From Saccoglossus kowalevskii (lineage: Eukaryota; Hemichordata; Enteropneusta; Harrimaniidae): a stretch of 44,225 bases of DNA. The stretch covers positions 1 through 44,225 of the forward strand of contig NW_003106261.1 of NCBI RefSeq assembly GCF_000003605.2, in the 5' to 3' direction. The notes beneath the pieces were generated by a model, which did no database searches, had not been told where the DNA came from, and saw only the letters and a list, made by a program, of their open reading frames with translations. The first letter of the stretch is position 1; each line of letters begins with the position of its first letter. The position numbers and the translations under genes were made by a program. Shown here piece after piece: positions 1-12,140 of the stretch.

Positions 1-365
1 ATAATGTGCGTTTACGTTGTCTATAGAACCGACAGTCGGCCACCAATCTGTTTGCACTAGCCAATAATTGCTTATAATATGCGTTTACGTTGTCTATAGA
101 ACCGACAGTCGGCCACCAATCTTGGTGCACTAGCCAATAATTGCTTATAATATGCGTTTACGTTGTCTATAGAACCGACACTCGGCCACCAATCTTTGTG
201 TACTAGCCAATAATTGCTTATAATATGCGTTTACGTTGTCTATAGAACCGTCAGTCGGCCACCAATCTGTTTGCACTAGCCAATAATTGCTTATAATATG
301 TGTTTACGTTGTCTATAGAACCGACAGTCGGCAACCAATCTTTGTGCACTAGCCAATAATTGCTT

Positions 366-438
366 ATAATATGCGTTTACGTTGTCTATAGAACCGACAG
401 TCGGCCACCAATCTTTGTGCACTAGCCAATAATTGCTT
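366..438 (+). repeat. Reference monomer matching the majority sequence
   Basis: This copy has the commonest base at every position I compared. It has 30 G+C of 73 (41%). In monomer coordinates it carries the TATAAT-like string across the boundary (73 to 5), CpG at 9, 15, 30 and 37, an 11-bp dyad at 29-39, CCAAT at 43 and again at 61, GTGCAC (a 6-bp palindrome) at 52-57, and a 9-bp dyad at 62-70. The strand shown is arbitrary. The choice of base 1 of the unit follows the window start and has no biological meaning. Confidence 0.9.
394..404. other. Perfect 11-bp dyad in the variable half of the monomer (example copy)
   Basis: CCGACAGTCGG has two 5-bp arms that are reverse complements around one central A. 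It recurs in the majority of monomers. Common variants break it: CACTCGG and GTCAGTCGG each change one arm base, AACAGACAGTCGG loses the left arm, and CCGACAGACAGCC replaces the right arm. A symmetric protein site is possible but is only an inference; variation here is higher than in the neighbouring CTAGCCAATAATTG stretch. Confidence 0.6.
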
Positions 439-443
439 ATAAT
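408..443 (+). other. Two CCAAT motifs and a TATAAT-like string per monomer (example copy)
   Basis: CCAAT occurs at 408-412 and 426-430, 18 bp apart, and TATAAT at 438-443. The second CCAAT lies in a 9-bp dyad, CAATAATTG (427-435). The arrangement recurs in nearly every unit, so the window holds roughly 1,200 CCAAT motifs on one strand. CCAAT is the known core of NF-Y sites and TATAAT resembles a TATA element. The spacing is too tight for a standard promoter, and nothing downstream is a gene. Promoter function is not claimed. Confidence 0.45.
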
Positions 444-568
444 ATGCGTTTACGTTGTCTATAGAACCGACAGTCGGCCACCAATCTTTGTGCACTAGCC
501 AATAATTGCTTATAATATGCGTTTACGTTGTCTATAGAACCGACACTCGGCCACCAATCTTTGTGCAC

Positions 569-2014
569 TAGGCAATAATTGCTTATAATATGCGTTTATG
601 TTGTCTATAGAACCGACACTCGTTCACCAATCTTTGTACACTAGCCAATAATTGCTTATAATATGCGTTCACGTTGTGTTTAGAACCGACACTCGGCCAC
701 CAATCTTTGTGCACTAGCCAATAATTGCTTATAATATGCGTTTATGTTGTCTATAGAACCGACAGTCGGCCACCAATCTTTGTGCACTAGCCAATAATTG
801 CTTATAATATGCGTTCACGTTGTCTATAGAACCGACAGTCGGCAACCAATCTTTGTGCACTAGCCAATAATTGATTATAATATGCGTTTATGTTGTCTAT
901 AGAACCGACAGTCGGTCACCAATCTTGGTGCACTAGCCAATAATTGCTTATAATATGTGTTTACGTTGTCTATAGAACCGACACTCGGCCACCAATCTTG
1001 GTGCGCTAGCCAATAATTGCTTATAATATGCGTTTATGTTGTCTATAGAACCGACAGTCGGCGACCAATCTTTGTACACTAGCCAATAATTGCTTATAAT
1101 ATGCGTTTAAGTTGTCTATAGAACCGACAGTCGGCCACCAATCTTTGTGCACTAGCCAATAATTGCTTACAATATGCGTTTATGTTGTCTATAGAACCGA
1201 CAGTCGGCGACCAATCTTTGTACACTAGCCAATAATTGCTTATAATATGCGTTTACGTTGTCTTTAGAACCGACACTCGGCCACCAATCTTTGTGCGCTA
1301 GCCAATAATTGCTTATAATATGCGTTTATGTTGTCTATAGAACCGACAGTCGGCCACCAATCTTGGTGCACTAGCCAATAATTGCTTATAATATGCGTTT
1401 ATGTTGTCTATAGAACCGACAGTCGGCCACCAATCTTTGTGCACTAGCCAATAATTGCTTATAATATGCGTTTATGTTGTCTATAGAACAGACAGTCGGC
1501 CACCAATCTTGGTGCACTAGCCAATAATTGCTTATAATATGCGTTTACGTTGTCTATAGAACCGACAGTCGGCCACCAATCTTGGTGCACTAGCCAATAA
1601 TTGCTTATAATATGCGTTTATGTTGTCTATAGAACAGACAGTCGGCAACCAATCTTTGTGTACTAGCCAATAATTGCTTATAATATGCGTTTACGTTGTC
1701 TATATAACCGACAGTCGGCCACCAATCTTGGTGCACTAGCCAATAATTGCTTATAATATGCGTTTACGTTGTCTATAGAACCGACACTCGGCCACCAATC
1801 TGTGTGTACTAGCCAATAATTGCTTATAATATGCGTTTACGTTGTCTATAGAACCGTCAGTCGGCCACCAATCTTTGTGCACTAGCCAATAATTGCTTAT
1901 AATATGTGTTTACGTTGTCTATAGAACCGACAGTCGGCCACCAGTCTTTGTGCACTAGCCAATAATTGCTTATAATATGCGTTTACGTTGTCTATATAAC
2001 CGACAGTCGGCCAC
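569..2014. repeat. Family A block, copy 1
   Basis: The block begins with AGGCAATAATT, then CACTCGTTCACC (617), GTTGTGTTTAG, ATTGATTATAA, CTTGGTGCGCTAG, GCGTTTAAGTTG (1104) and GCTTACAATATG. From about 742 to 2055 it pairs with 22570-23882 at an offset of 21,827 bp (299 monomers), including the rare TTTAAGTTG variant. One visible difference is CTGTGTGTAC at about 1799, against CTTTGTGTAC in the other copy. Shorter matches are at 4294, 16850, 25170 and 34952. Confidence 0.8.
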
Positions 2015-2925
2015 CAATCTTGGTGCACTAGCCAATAATTGCTTATAATATGCGTTTACGTTGTCTATAGAACCGACAGTCGGCCACCAATCTGTTTGCA
2101 CTAGCCAATAATTGCTTATAATATGCGTTTACGTTATCTATAGAACCGGCACTCGGCCACCAATCTGTTTGCACTAGCCGATAATTGCTTATAATGTGCG
2201 TTTACGTTGTCTATAGAACCGACAGTCGGCCACCAATCTGTTTGCACTAGCCAATAATTGCTTATAATATGCGTTTACGTTGTCTATAGAACCGACAGTC
2301 GGCCACCAATCTTTGTGTACTAGCCAATAATTGCTTATAATATGCGTTTACGTTGTCTATAGAACCGACAGTCGCGCACCAATCTTTGTACACTAGCCAA
2401 TAATTGCTTATAATATGCGTTTATGTTGTCTATAGAACCGACAGTCGGCCACCAATCATTGTGTACTAGCCAATAATTGCTTATAACATGCGTTTACGTT
2501 GTCTATAGAACCGACACTCGGCCACCAATCTTTTTACACTAGCCAATAATTGCTTATAATATGCGTTTACGTTGTCTATAGAACCGACAGTCGGGCACCA
2601 ATCTTGGTGCACTAGCCAATAATTGCTTATAATATGCGTTTACGTTGTCTATAGAACCGACACTCGGCCACCAATCTTTGTGTACTAGCCAATAATTGCT
2701 TATAATATGCGTTTACGTTGTCTATAGAACCGTCAGTCGGCCACCAATCTGTTTGCACTAGCCAATAATTGCTTATAATATGTGTTTACGTTGTCTATAG
2801 AACCGACAGTCGGCAACCAATCTTTGTGCACTAGCCAATAATTGCTTATAATATGCGTTTACGTTGTCTATAGAACCGACAGTCGGCCACCAATCTTTGT
2901 GCACTAGCCAATAATTGCTTATAAT
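2015..2925. repeat. Family B block, copy 1
   Basis: Unit order includes CCGGCACTCGG with GCCGATAATT, ATAATGTGCG (2191), GTCGCGCACC, CATTGTGTAC, TTATAACATG with TTTTTACAC, and GTCGGGCACC. The block pairs with 32310-33220 at exactly 30,295 bp (415 monomers). By eye the only difference I saw is T at 2360 against C at 32655. The part from 1628 to about 2320 also pairs with 37692-38384. Confidence 0.82.
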
Positions 2926-3239
2926 ATCCGTTTACGTTGTCTATAGAACCCGACAGTCGGCCACCAATCTTTTGTGCACTAGCCAATAATTGCTTATGAT
3001 ATGCGTTTACATTGTCCATAGAACCGACAGTCGGCCACGAATCTTTGTACACTAGCCAATAATTGCTTATAATATGCGTTTACGTTGTCTATAGAACCGA
3101 CAGTCGGTCACCAATCTTTGTGCACTAGCCAATAATTTCTTATAATATGCGTTTACCTTGTCCATAGAACCGACAGTCGGCCACGAATCTTTGTGCACTA
3201 GCCAATAATTGTTTAAAACATGCGTTTACATTGTCTATA
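2926..3239. repeat. Divergent monomers with two insertions and GTTTAAAACATG
   Basis: Single-base insertions near 2951 (GAACCCGAC) and 2972 (CTTTTGTG) sit in neighbouring positions of one region. The stretch then carries AATTTCTTATAA, ACCTTGTCCATAG, CACGAATC and GTTTAAAACATG (3211). Bases 3060-3235 pair with 8243-8418 at 5,183 bp (71 monomers). No gene is visible. Confidence 0.75.
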
Positions 3240-3652
3240 GAACCGTCAGTCGGCCACCAATCTTTGTGCACTAGCCAATAATTGCTTATAATATGCGTTT
3301 ACGTTGTCTATAGAACCGACAGTCGGCCACCAATCTTGGTGCACAAGCCATTAATTGCTTATAATATGCGTTTACGTTGTCTATAGAACCGACAGTCGGC
3401 CACCAATCTTTGTGCACTAGCCAATAATTGCTTATAATATGCGTTTACGTTGTCTATAGAACCGACAGTCGGTCACCAATCTTGGTGCACTAGCCAATAA
3501 TTGCTTATAATATGCGTTTACGTTGTCTATAGAACCGACAGTCGGCTACCAATCTGTTTGCACTAGCCAATAATTGCTTATAATATGCGTTTACGTTATC
3601 TATAGAACCGGCACTCGGCCACCAATCTGTTTGCACTAGCCGATAATTGCTT
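3240..3652. repeat. Block paired with 8642-9054
   Basis: Markers are GTCAGTCGG, GCACAAGCCATTAATTG (3341) and CGGCTACC. The same order is found 5,402 bp (74 monomers) downstream. The pairing ends where the second copy switches to TTATAACATG at 9054. Confidence 0.8.
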
Positions 3653-4245
3653 ATAATATGCGTTTACGTTGTCTATAGAACCGACAGTCGGCCACCAATC
3701 TTTGTGCACTAGCCAATAATTGCTTATAATATGCGTTTACGTTGTCTATAGAACCGACAGTCGGCCACCAATCTTTGTGCACTAGCCAATAATTGCTTAT
3801 AATATGCGTTTACGTTATCTATAGAACCGGCACTCGGCCACCAATCTGTTTGCACTAGCCGATAATTGCTTATAATATGCGTTTACGTTGTCTATAGAAC
3901 CGACAGTCGGCCACCAATCTTTGTGCACTAGCCAATAATTGCTTATAATATGCGTTTACGTTGTCTATAGAACAGACAGTCGGCCACCAATCTTTGTGTA
4001 CTAGCCAATAATTGCTTATAATATGCGTTTATGTTGTCTTTAGAACCGACAGACAGCCACCAATCTTTGTGCACTAGCCAATAATTGCTTATAATATGCG
4101 TTTACGTTGTCTATAGAACAGACAGTCGGCCACCAATCTTTGTGCACTAGCCAATAATTGCTTATAATATGCGTTTATGTTGTCTTTAGAACCGACAGAC
4201 AGCCACCAATCTTTGTGCACTAGCCAATAATTGCTTATAATATGC
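3590..4245. repeat. Block with a 3-monomer tandem step, paired with 39871-40526
   Basis: GTTATCTATAG units at 3595 and 3814 are 219 bp apart, a three-monomer tandem copy. They are followed by AACAGACAGTCGG and GTCTTTAGAACC/CAGACAGCC units. The block pairs with 39871-40526 at exactly 36,281 bp (497 monomers), and a shortened related form starts at 27464. Confidence 0.8.
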
Positions 4246-5560
4246 GTTTACGATGTCTATAGAACAGACAGTCGGCCACCAATCTTTGTGCACTAGGCAA
4301 TAATTGCTTATAATATGCGTTTATGTTGTCTATAGAACCGACACTCGTTCACCAATCTTTGTACACTAGCCAATAATTGCTTATAATATGCGTTCACGTT
4401 GTGTTTAGAACCGACACTCGGCCACCAATCTTTGTGCACTAGCCAATAATTGCTTATAATATGCGTTTATGTTGTCTATAGAACCGACAGTCGGCCACCA
4501 ATCTTTGTGCACTAGCCAATAATTGCTTATAATATGCGTTCACGTTGTCTATAGAACCGACAGTCGGCAACCAATCTTTGTGCACTAGCCAATAATTGAT
4601 TATAATATGCGTTTATGTTGTCTATAGAACCGACAGTCGGTCACCAATCTTGGTGCACTAGCCAATAATTGCTTATAATATGTGTTTACGTTGTCTATAG
4701 AATCGACACTCGGCCACCAATCTTGGTGCGCTAGCCAATAATTGCTTATAATATGCGTTTATGTTGTCTATAGAACCGACAGTCGGCGACCAATCTTTGT
4801 ACACTAGCCAATAATTGCTTATAATATGCGTTTATGTTGTCTATAGAACCGACAGGCGGCCACCAATCTTTGTGCACTAGCCAATAATTGCTTATAATAT
4901 GCGTTTATGTTGTCTATAGAACCGACAGTCGGCGACCAATCTTTGTACACTAGCCAATAATTGCTTATAATATGCGTTTACGTTGTCTTTAGAACCGACA
5001 CTCGGCCACCAATCTTTGTGCGCTAGCCAATAATTGCTTATAATATGCGTTTATGTTGTCTATAGAACCGACAGTCGGCCACCAATCTTGGTGCACTAGC
5101 CAATAATTGCTTATAATATGCGTTTATGTTGTCTATAGAACCGACAGTCGGCCACCAATCTTTGTGCACTAGCCAATAATTGCTTATAATATGCGTTTAT
5201 GTTGTCTATAGAACAGACAGTCGGCCACCAATCTTGGTGCACTAGCCAATAATTGCTTATAATATGCGTTTACGTTGTCTATAGAACCGACAGTCGGCCA
5301 CCAATCTGTTTGCACTAGCCAATAATTGCTTATAATATGCGTTTACGTTGTCTATAGAACCGACAGTCGGCCACCAGTCTTTGTGCACTAGCCAATAATT
5401 GCTTATAATATGCGTTTACGTTGTCTATATAACCGACAGTCGGCCACCAATCTTGGTGCACTAGCCAATAATTGCTTATAATATGCGTTTACGTTGTCTA
5501 TAGAACCGACACTCGGCCACCAATCTTTGTGTACTAGCCAATAATTGCTTATAATATGCG
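4246..5560. repeat. Family A block, copy 2
   Basis: The order is GTTTACGATGTC, AGGCAATAATT, CACTCGTTCACC (4342), GTTGTGTTTAG, ATTGATTATAA and so on. It pairs with 34910 onward at 30,658 bp (420 monomers, with two fewer net indel bases). From about 5000 to 5560 it follows 17010-17580 instead, sharing CCAGTCTTTG and CTATATAACC (5425 against 17468). A one-base deletion (ATCTTGTGC) lies near 5599, just outside. Confidence 0.78.
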
Positions 5561-7150
5561 TTTACGTTGTCTATAGAACCGACAGTCGGCCACCAATCTT
5601 GTGCACTAGCCAATAATTGCTTATAATATGCGTTTACGTTGTCTATAGAACCGACAGTCGGCCACCAATCTTTGTGCACTAGCCAATAATTGCTTATAAT
5701 ATGCGTTTACGTTGTCTATAGAACCGACAGTCGGCCACCAATCTTTGAGCACTAGCCAATAATTGCTTATAATATGCGTTTACGTTGTCTATAGAACCGA
5801 CAGTCGGCCACCAATCTTTGTGCACTAGCCAATAATTGCTTATAATATGCGTTTACGTTGTCTTTAGAACCGACAGTCGGCCACCAATCTTTGTGCACTA
5901 GCCAATAATTGCTTATAATATGCGTTTACGTTGTCTATAGAACCGACAGTCGGCCACCAATCTGTTTGCACTAGCCAATAATTGCTTATAATATGCGTTT
6001 ACGTTATCTATAGAACCGGCACTCGGCCACCAATCTGTTTGCACTAGCCAATGATTGCTTATAATATGTGTTTACGTTGTCTATAGAACCGACAGTCGGC
6101 CACCAATCTTTGTGCACTAGCCAATAATTGCTTATAATATGCGTTTACGTTATCTATAGAACCGGCCCTCGGCCACCAATCTTTGTTGCACTAGACAATA
6201 ATTGCTTATAATATGCGTTTACGTTGTCTATACAACCGACAGTCGGCCACCAATCTTTTTACACTAGCCAATAATTGCTTATGATATGCGTTTACGTTGT
6301 CTATAGAACCGACAGTCGGCGACCAATCTTAGTGCGCTAGCCAATGATTGCTTATAATATGCGTTTATGTTGTCTATAGAACCGACAGTCGGCCACCAAT
6401 CTTTGTGCACTAGCCAATAATTGCTTATAATATGCGTTCACGTTGTCTATAGAAGCGACAGTCGGCCACCAATCTTTGTGCACTAGCCAATAATTGCTTA
6501 TAATATGCGTTTACGTTGTCTATAGAACTGACAGTCGGCCACCAATCTTTGTGCACTAGCCAATAATTGCTTATAATATGCGTTTACGTTGTCTATAGAA
6601 CCGACACTCGTCCACCAATCTTTTTGCACTAGCCAATGATTGCTTATAATATACGTTTACGTTGTCTATAGAACCGACAGTCGCGCACCAATCTTTGTGC
6701 ACTAGCCAATAATTGCTTATAATATGCGTTTACGTTGTCTATAGAACCGACAGTCGGCCACCAATCTTTTTACACTAGCCAATCATTGCTTATGATATGC
6801 GTTTACGTTGTCTATAGAACCGACAGTCGGCGACCAATCTTTGTGCGCTAGCCAATGATTGCTTATAATATGCTTTTACGTTGTCTATAGAACCGACAGA
6901 CAGCCACCAATCTTTTTGCACTAGCCAATGATTGCTTATAATATACGTTTACGTTGTCTATAGAACCGACAGACAGCCACCAATCTTTGTGCACTAGCCA
7001 ATAATTGCTTATAATATGCGTTTACGTTGTCTATAGTACAGACAGTCGGCCACCAATCTTTGTGCACTAGCCAATAATTGCTTATAATATGCGTTTATGT
7101 TGTCTTTAGAACCGACAGACAGCCACCAATCTTTGTGCACTAGCCAATAA
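5561..7150. repeat. Family C block, copy 1, and its right flank
   Basis: After a few near-majority units, the C order begins: TTGAGCACTAG (5745), GTCTTTAG, CTGTTTGC, GTTATCTATAG with CCGGCACTCGG, CCAATGATTG, and CCGGCCCTCGG with the one-base insertion TTGTTGCACTAGAC (about 6184), then CTATACAACC with TTTTTACAC. The flank holds GAAGCGACAG (6452), GAACTGACAG, CACTCGTCCACC and GCCAATCATTG. Bases 6650-6960 pair with 10374-10684. Confidence 0.78.
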
Positions 7151-8053
7151 TTGCTTATAATATGCGTTTACGTTGTCTATAGAACCGACAGTCGGCCACC
7201 AATCTTTGAGCACTAGCCAATAATTGCTTATAATATGCGTTTACGTTGTCTATAGAACCGACAGTCGGCCACCAATCTTTGTGCACTAGCCAATAATTGC
7301 TTATAATATGCGTTTACGTTGTCTTTAGAACCGACAGTCGGCCACCAATCTTTGTGCACTAGCCAATAATTGCTTATAATATGCGTTTACGTTGTCTATA
7401 GAACCGACAGTCGGCCACCAATCTGTTTGCACTAGCCAATAATTGCTTATAATATGCGTTTACGTTATCTATAGAACCGGCACTCGGCCACCAATCTGTT
7501 TGCACTAGCCAATGATTGCTTATAATATGTGTTTACGTTGTCTATAGAACCGACAGTCGGCCACCAATCTTTGTGCACTAGCCAATAATTGCTTATAATA
7601 TGCGTTTACGTTATCTATAGAACCGGCCCTCGGCCACCAATCTTTGTTGCACTAGACAATAATTGCTTATAATATGCGTTTACGTTGTCTATAGAACCGA
7701 CAGTCGGCGACCAATCTTAGTGCGCTAGCCAATGATTGCTTATAATATGCGTTTATGTTGTCTATAGAACCGACAGTCGGCCACCAATCTTTGTGCACTA
7801 GCCAATAATTGCGTATAATATGCGTTCACGTTGTCTATAGAAGCGACAGTCGGCCACCAATCTTTGTGCACTAGCCAATAATTGCTTATAATATGCGTTT
7901 ACGTTGTCTATAGAACTGACAGTCGGCCACCAATCTTTGTGCACTAGCCAATAATTGCTTATAATATGCGTTTACGTTGTCTATAGAACCGACACTCGTC
8001 CACCAATCTTTTTGCACTAGCCAATGATTGCTTATAATATACGTTTACGTTGT
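7151..8053. repeat. Family C block, copy 2
   Basis: TTGAGCACTAG is at 7206, 20 monomers (plus one inserted base) after copy 1. The order follows copy 1 through TTGTTGCACTAGAC, but the CTATACAACC/TTTTTACAC unit is missing, so GAAGCGACAG lies 19 rather than 20 monomers from its partner at 6452. This is a one-monomer deletion relative to copy 1. Confidence 0.78.
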
Positions 8054-9054
8054 CTATAGAACCGACAGTCGCGCACCAATCTTTGTGGCACTAGCCAATA
8101 ATTGCTTATATATGCGTTTACGTTGTCTATAGAACCGACAGTCGGCCACCAATCTTTTTACACTAGCCAATAATTGCTTATAATATGGTTTACGTTGTCT
8201 ATAGAACCGACAGTCGGCCACGAATCTTTGTGCCCTAGCCAATAATTGCTTATAATATGCGTTTACGTTGTCTATAGAACCGACAGTCGGTCACCAATCT
8301 TTGTGCACTAGCCAATAATTTCTTATAATATGCGTTTACCTTGTCCATAGAACCGACAGTCGGCCACGAATCTTTGTGCACTAGCCAATAATTGTTTAAA
8401 ACATGCGTTTACATTGTCCATAGAACCGACAGTCGGCCACGAATCTTTGTACACTAGCCAATAATTGCTTATAATATGCGTTTACGTTGTCTATAGAACC
8501 GACAGTCGGTCACGAATCTTTGTACACTAGCCAATAATTGCTTATAATATGCGTTTACGTTGTCTATAGAACCGACACTCGGCCACCAATCTTTGTGTAC
8601 TAGCCAATAATTGCTTATAATATGCGTTTACGTTGTCTATAGAACCGTCAGTCGGCCACCAATCTTTGTGCACTAGCCAATAATTGCTTATAATATGCGT
8701 TTACGTTGTCTATAGAACCGACAGTCGGCCACCAATCTTGGTGCACAAGCCATTAATTGCTTATAATATGCGTTTACGTTGTCTATAGAACCGACAGTCG
8801 GCCACCAATCTTTGTGCACTAGCCAATAATTGCTTATAATATGCGTTTACGTTGTCTATAGAACCGACAGTCGGTCACCAATCTTGGTGCACTAGCCAAT
8901 AATTGCTTATAATATGCGTTTACGTTGTCTATAGAACCGACAGTCGGCTACCAATCTGTTTGCACTAGCCAATAATTGCTTATAATATGCGTTTACGTTA
9001 TCTATAGAACCGGCACTCGGCCACCAATCTGTTTGCACTAGCCGATAATTGCTT
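8054..9054. repeat. Indel-rich monomers, then copies of 3060-3652 blocks
   Basis: Three single-base indels lie within about 100 bases: TTGTGGCAC (+1, about 8086), CTTATATATGC (-1, about 8108) and ATATGGTTTACG (-1, about 8186). They are followed by the GTTTAAAACATG stretch (8394) and the ACAAGCCATTAATTG stretch (8743). The distances to the copies at 3 kb are 71 and 74 monomers, so three extra units lie between the two parts here. Confidence 0.78.
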
Positions 9055-10215
9055 ATAACATGCGTTTACGTTGTCTATAGAGCAGACAGTCGGCCACCAA
9101 TCTTTGTGCACTAGCCAATAATTGCTTATAATATGCGTTTACGTTGTCTATAGAACCGACACTCGGCCACCAATCTTTGTGCACTAGCCAATAATTGCTT
9201 ATAACATGCGTTTACGTTGTCTATAGAGCAGACAGTCGGCCACCAATCTTTGTGCACTAGCCAATAATTGCTTATAATATGCGTTTACGTTGTCTATAGA
9301 ACCGACACTCGGCCACCAATCTTTGTGCACTAGCCAATAATTGCTTATAATATGCGTTTACGTTGTCTATAGAACCGACAGTCGGCCACCAATCTTTGTG
9401 CACTAGCCAATAATTGCTTATAATATGCGTTTATGTTGTCTTTAGAACCGACAGACAGCCACCAATCTTTGTGCACTAGCCAATAATTGCTTATAATATG
9501 CGTTTACGTTGTCTATAGTACAGACAGTCGGCCACCAATCTTTGTGCACTAGCCAATAATTGCTTATAATATGCGTTTATGTTGTCTTTAGAACCGACAG
9601 ACAGCCACCAATCTTTGTGCACTAGCCAATAATTGCTTATAATATGCGTTTACGTTGTCTATAGAACCGACAGTCGGCCACCAATCTTTGAGCACTAGCC
9701 AATAATTGCTTATAATATGCGTTTACGTTGTCTATAGAACCGACAGTCGGCCACCAATCTTTGTGCACTAGCCAATAATTGCTTATAATATGCGTTTACG
9801 TTGTCTTTAGAACCGACAGTCGGCCACCAATCTTTGTGCACTAGCCAATAATTGCTTATAATATGCGTTTACGTTGTCTATAGAACCGACAGTCGGCCAC
9901 CAATCTGTTTGCACTAGCCAATAATTGCTTATAATATGCGTTTACGTTATCTATAGAACCGGCACTCGGCCACCAATCTGTTTGCACTAGCCAATGATTG
10001 CTTATAATATGTGTTTACGTTGTCTATAGAACCGACAGTCGGCCACCAATCTTTGTGCACTAGCCAATAATTGCTTATAATATGCGTTTACGTTATCTAT
10101 AGAACCGGCCCTCGGCCACCAATCTTTGTTGCACTAGACAATAATTGCTTATAATATGCGTTTACGTTGTCTATACAACCGACAGTCGGCCACCAATCTT
10201 TTTACACTAGCCAAT
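9055..10215. repeat. Family C block, copy 3, with a leading 2-monomer duplication
   Basis: TTATAACATG units carrying AGAGCAGACAG start at 9055 and 9201, 146 bp apart (two monomers). From about 9195 the block pairs with 14668-15690 at 5,473 bp (75 monomers less two indel bases). The rare CTATAGTACAG unit is at 9513, at 7031 (34 monomers earlier) and at 14986. TTGTTGCACTAGAC is near 10125. Confidence 0.82.
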
Positions 10216-11690
10216 AATTGCTTATGATATGCGTTTACGTTGTCTATAGAACCGACAGTCGGCCACCAATCTTTGTGCACTAGCCAATAATTGCTTATAA
10301 TATGCGTTTACGTTGTCTATAGAACCGACACTCGTCCACCAATCTTTTTGCACTAGCCAATGATTGCTTATAATATATGTTTACGTTGTCTATAGAACCG
10401 ACAGTCGCGCACCAATCTTTGTGCACTAGCCAATAATTGCTTATAATATGCGTTTACGTTGTCTATAGAACCGACAGTCGGCCACCAATCTTTTTACACT
10501 AGCCAATCATTGCTTATGATATGCGTTTACGTTGTCTATAGAACCGACAGTCGGCGACCAATCTTTGTGCGCTAGCCAATGATTGCTTATAATATGCTTT
10601 TACGTTGTCTATAGAACCGACAGACAGCCACCAATCTTTTTGCACTAGCCAATGATTGCTTATAATATACGTTTACGTTGTCTATAGAACCGACAGTCGC
10701 GCACCAATCTTTGTGCACTAGCCAATAATTGCTTATAATATGCGTTTACGTTGTCTATAGGACCGACAGTCGGGCCACCAATCTTTGTGCACTAGCCATT
10801 AATTGCTTATATATGCGTTTACGTTGTCTATAGAACCGACAGTCGGGCCACCAATCTTTGTGCACTAGCCAATAATTGCTTATAATATGCGTTTACGTTG
10901 TCTATAGAACCGACAGTCGGCCACCAATCTTGGTGCACTAGCCAATAATTGCTTATAATATGCGTTTATGTTGTCTATAGAACAGACAGTCGGCAACCAA
11001 TCTTTGTGCACTAGCCAATAATTGCTTATAATATGCGTTCACGTTGTCTTTAGAACCGACAGTCGGCCACCAATCTTTGTGCACTAGCCAATAATTGCTT
11101 ATAATATGCGTTTATGTTGTCTATAGAACCGACAGTCGTCCACCAATCTTGGTGCACTAGCCAATAATTGCTTATAATATGCGTTTATGTTGTCTATAGA
11201 ACCGACAGACAGCCACCAATCTTTTTACACTAGCCAATAATTGCTTATAATATGCGTTTACGTTGTCTATAGAACCGACAGTCGGCGACCAATCTTTGTG
11301 CACTAGCCAATAATTGCTTATAATATGCGTTTACGTTGTCTATAGAACCGACAGACAGCCACCAATCTTTGTGCACTAGCCAATAATTGCTTATAATATG
11401 CGTTTACGTTGTCTATAGAACCGACAGACAGCCACCAATCTTTGTGCACTAGCCAATAATTGCTTATAATATGCGTTTACGTTGTCTATAGAACCGACAC
11501 TCGGCCACCAATCTTTTTGCACTAGCCAATGATTGCTTATAATATGCGTTTACGTTGTCTATAGAACCGACAGTCGGCGACCAATCTTTGTTCACTAGCC
11601 AATAATTGCTTATAATATGCGTTTATGTTGTCTATAGAACCGACAGACAGCCACCAATCTTTGTGCACTAGCCAATAATTGCTTATAATA
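10216..11690. repeat. Mixed monomers with an indel cluster
   Basis: The part at 10374-10684 pairs with 6650-6960. At 10774-10860 there are three indels in consecutive units: GTCGGGCCACC (+1), CTTATATATGC (-1) and GTCGGGCCACC (+1). The rest, to 11690, holds CAGACAGCC, CGGCGACC and TTTTTACAC units without a long partner that I could find in the window. Confidence 0.7.
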
Positions 11691-12140
11691 TGCGTTTATG
11701 TTGTCTATAGAACCGACAGTCGGCCACCAATCTTTGTGTACTAGCCAATAATTGCTTATAATATGCGTTTACGTTGTCTATAGAACCGACACTCGGCCAC
11801 CAATCTTTGTGCACTAGCCAATAATTGCTTATAATATGCGTTCACGTTGTCTATAGAACCGACAGTCGGCCACCAATCTTTGTGCACTAGCCAATAATTG
11901 CTTATAATATGCGTTTACGTTGTCTATAGAACCGACACTCTGCCACCAATCTTTGCACACTAGCCAATAATTGCTTATAACATGCGTTTACGTTGTCTAT
12001 AGAACCGACACTCGGCCACCAATCTTTGTGCACTAGCCAATAATTGCTTATAATATGCGTTTATGTTGTCTATAGAACCGACAGTCGGCCACCAATCTTT
12101 GTGCACTAGCCAATAATTGCTTATAATATGCGTTTACGTT
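11691..12140. repeat. Block paired with 30305-30755
   Basis: Six units in the order TTTGTGTAC, CACTCGG, GCGTTCACG, CACTCTGCC with TTTGCACAC (11936), TTATAACATG, GTTTATG. The same order occurs with CACTCTGCC at 30547. The 18,611-bp offset equals 255 monomers less the four net inserted bases that I counted before this point. Confidence 0.8.

Larger units (their letters stand above)
1..568. repeat. Left-edge monomers, mosaic of two other blocks
   Basis: The first four or so units (ATAATGTGCG at base 1, then CTTGGTGC, CACTCGG with TTTGTGTAC, and GTCAGTCGG) follow the same order as the units from 38255. From about 123 the order matches 16402 onward at an offset of 16,279 bp, which is exactly 223 monomers, and the match runs to about 640. 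Relative to 2191-2845 the order lacks five units. No gene or other element is visible. Confidence 0.75.

Noticed and set aside
366-438. CENP-B box
   Set aside because: CGTTG and a later CCG look partly similar, but the spacing and the core bases of the known 17-bp box are not met on either strand.
438-443. Bacterial -10 element or a promoter at TATAAT
   Set aside because: No matching -35 element at the right distance and no gene downstream; the string recurs every 73 bp because it is part of the unit.
408-443. Subrepeat within the monomer (CCAAT at 43 and 61, 18 bp apart)
   Set aside because: Beyond CCAAT the two 18-base stretches agree at only about 10 of 18 positions, which does not support an origin from an 18-bp duplication.
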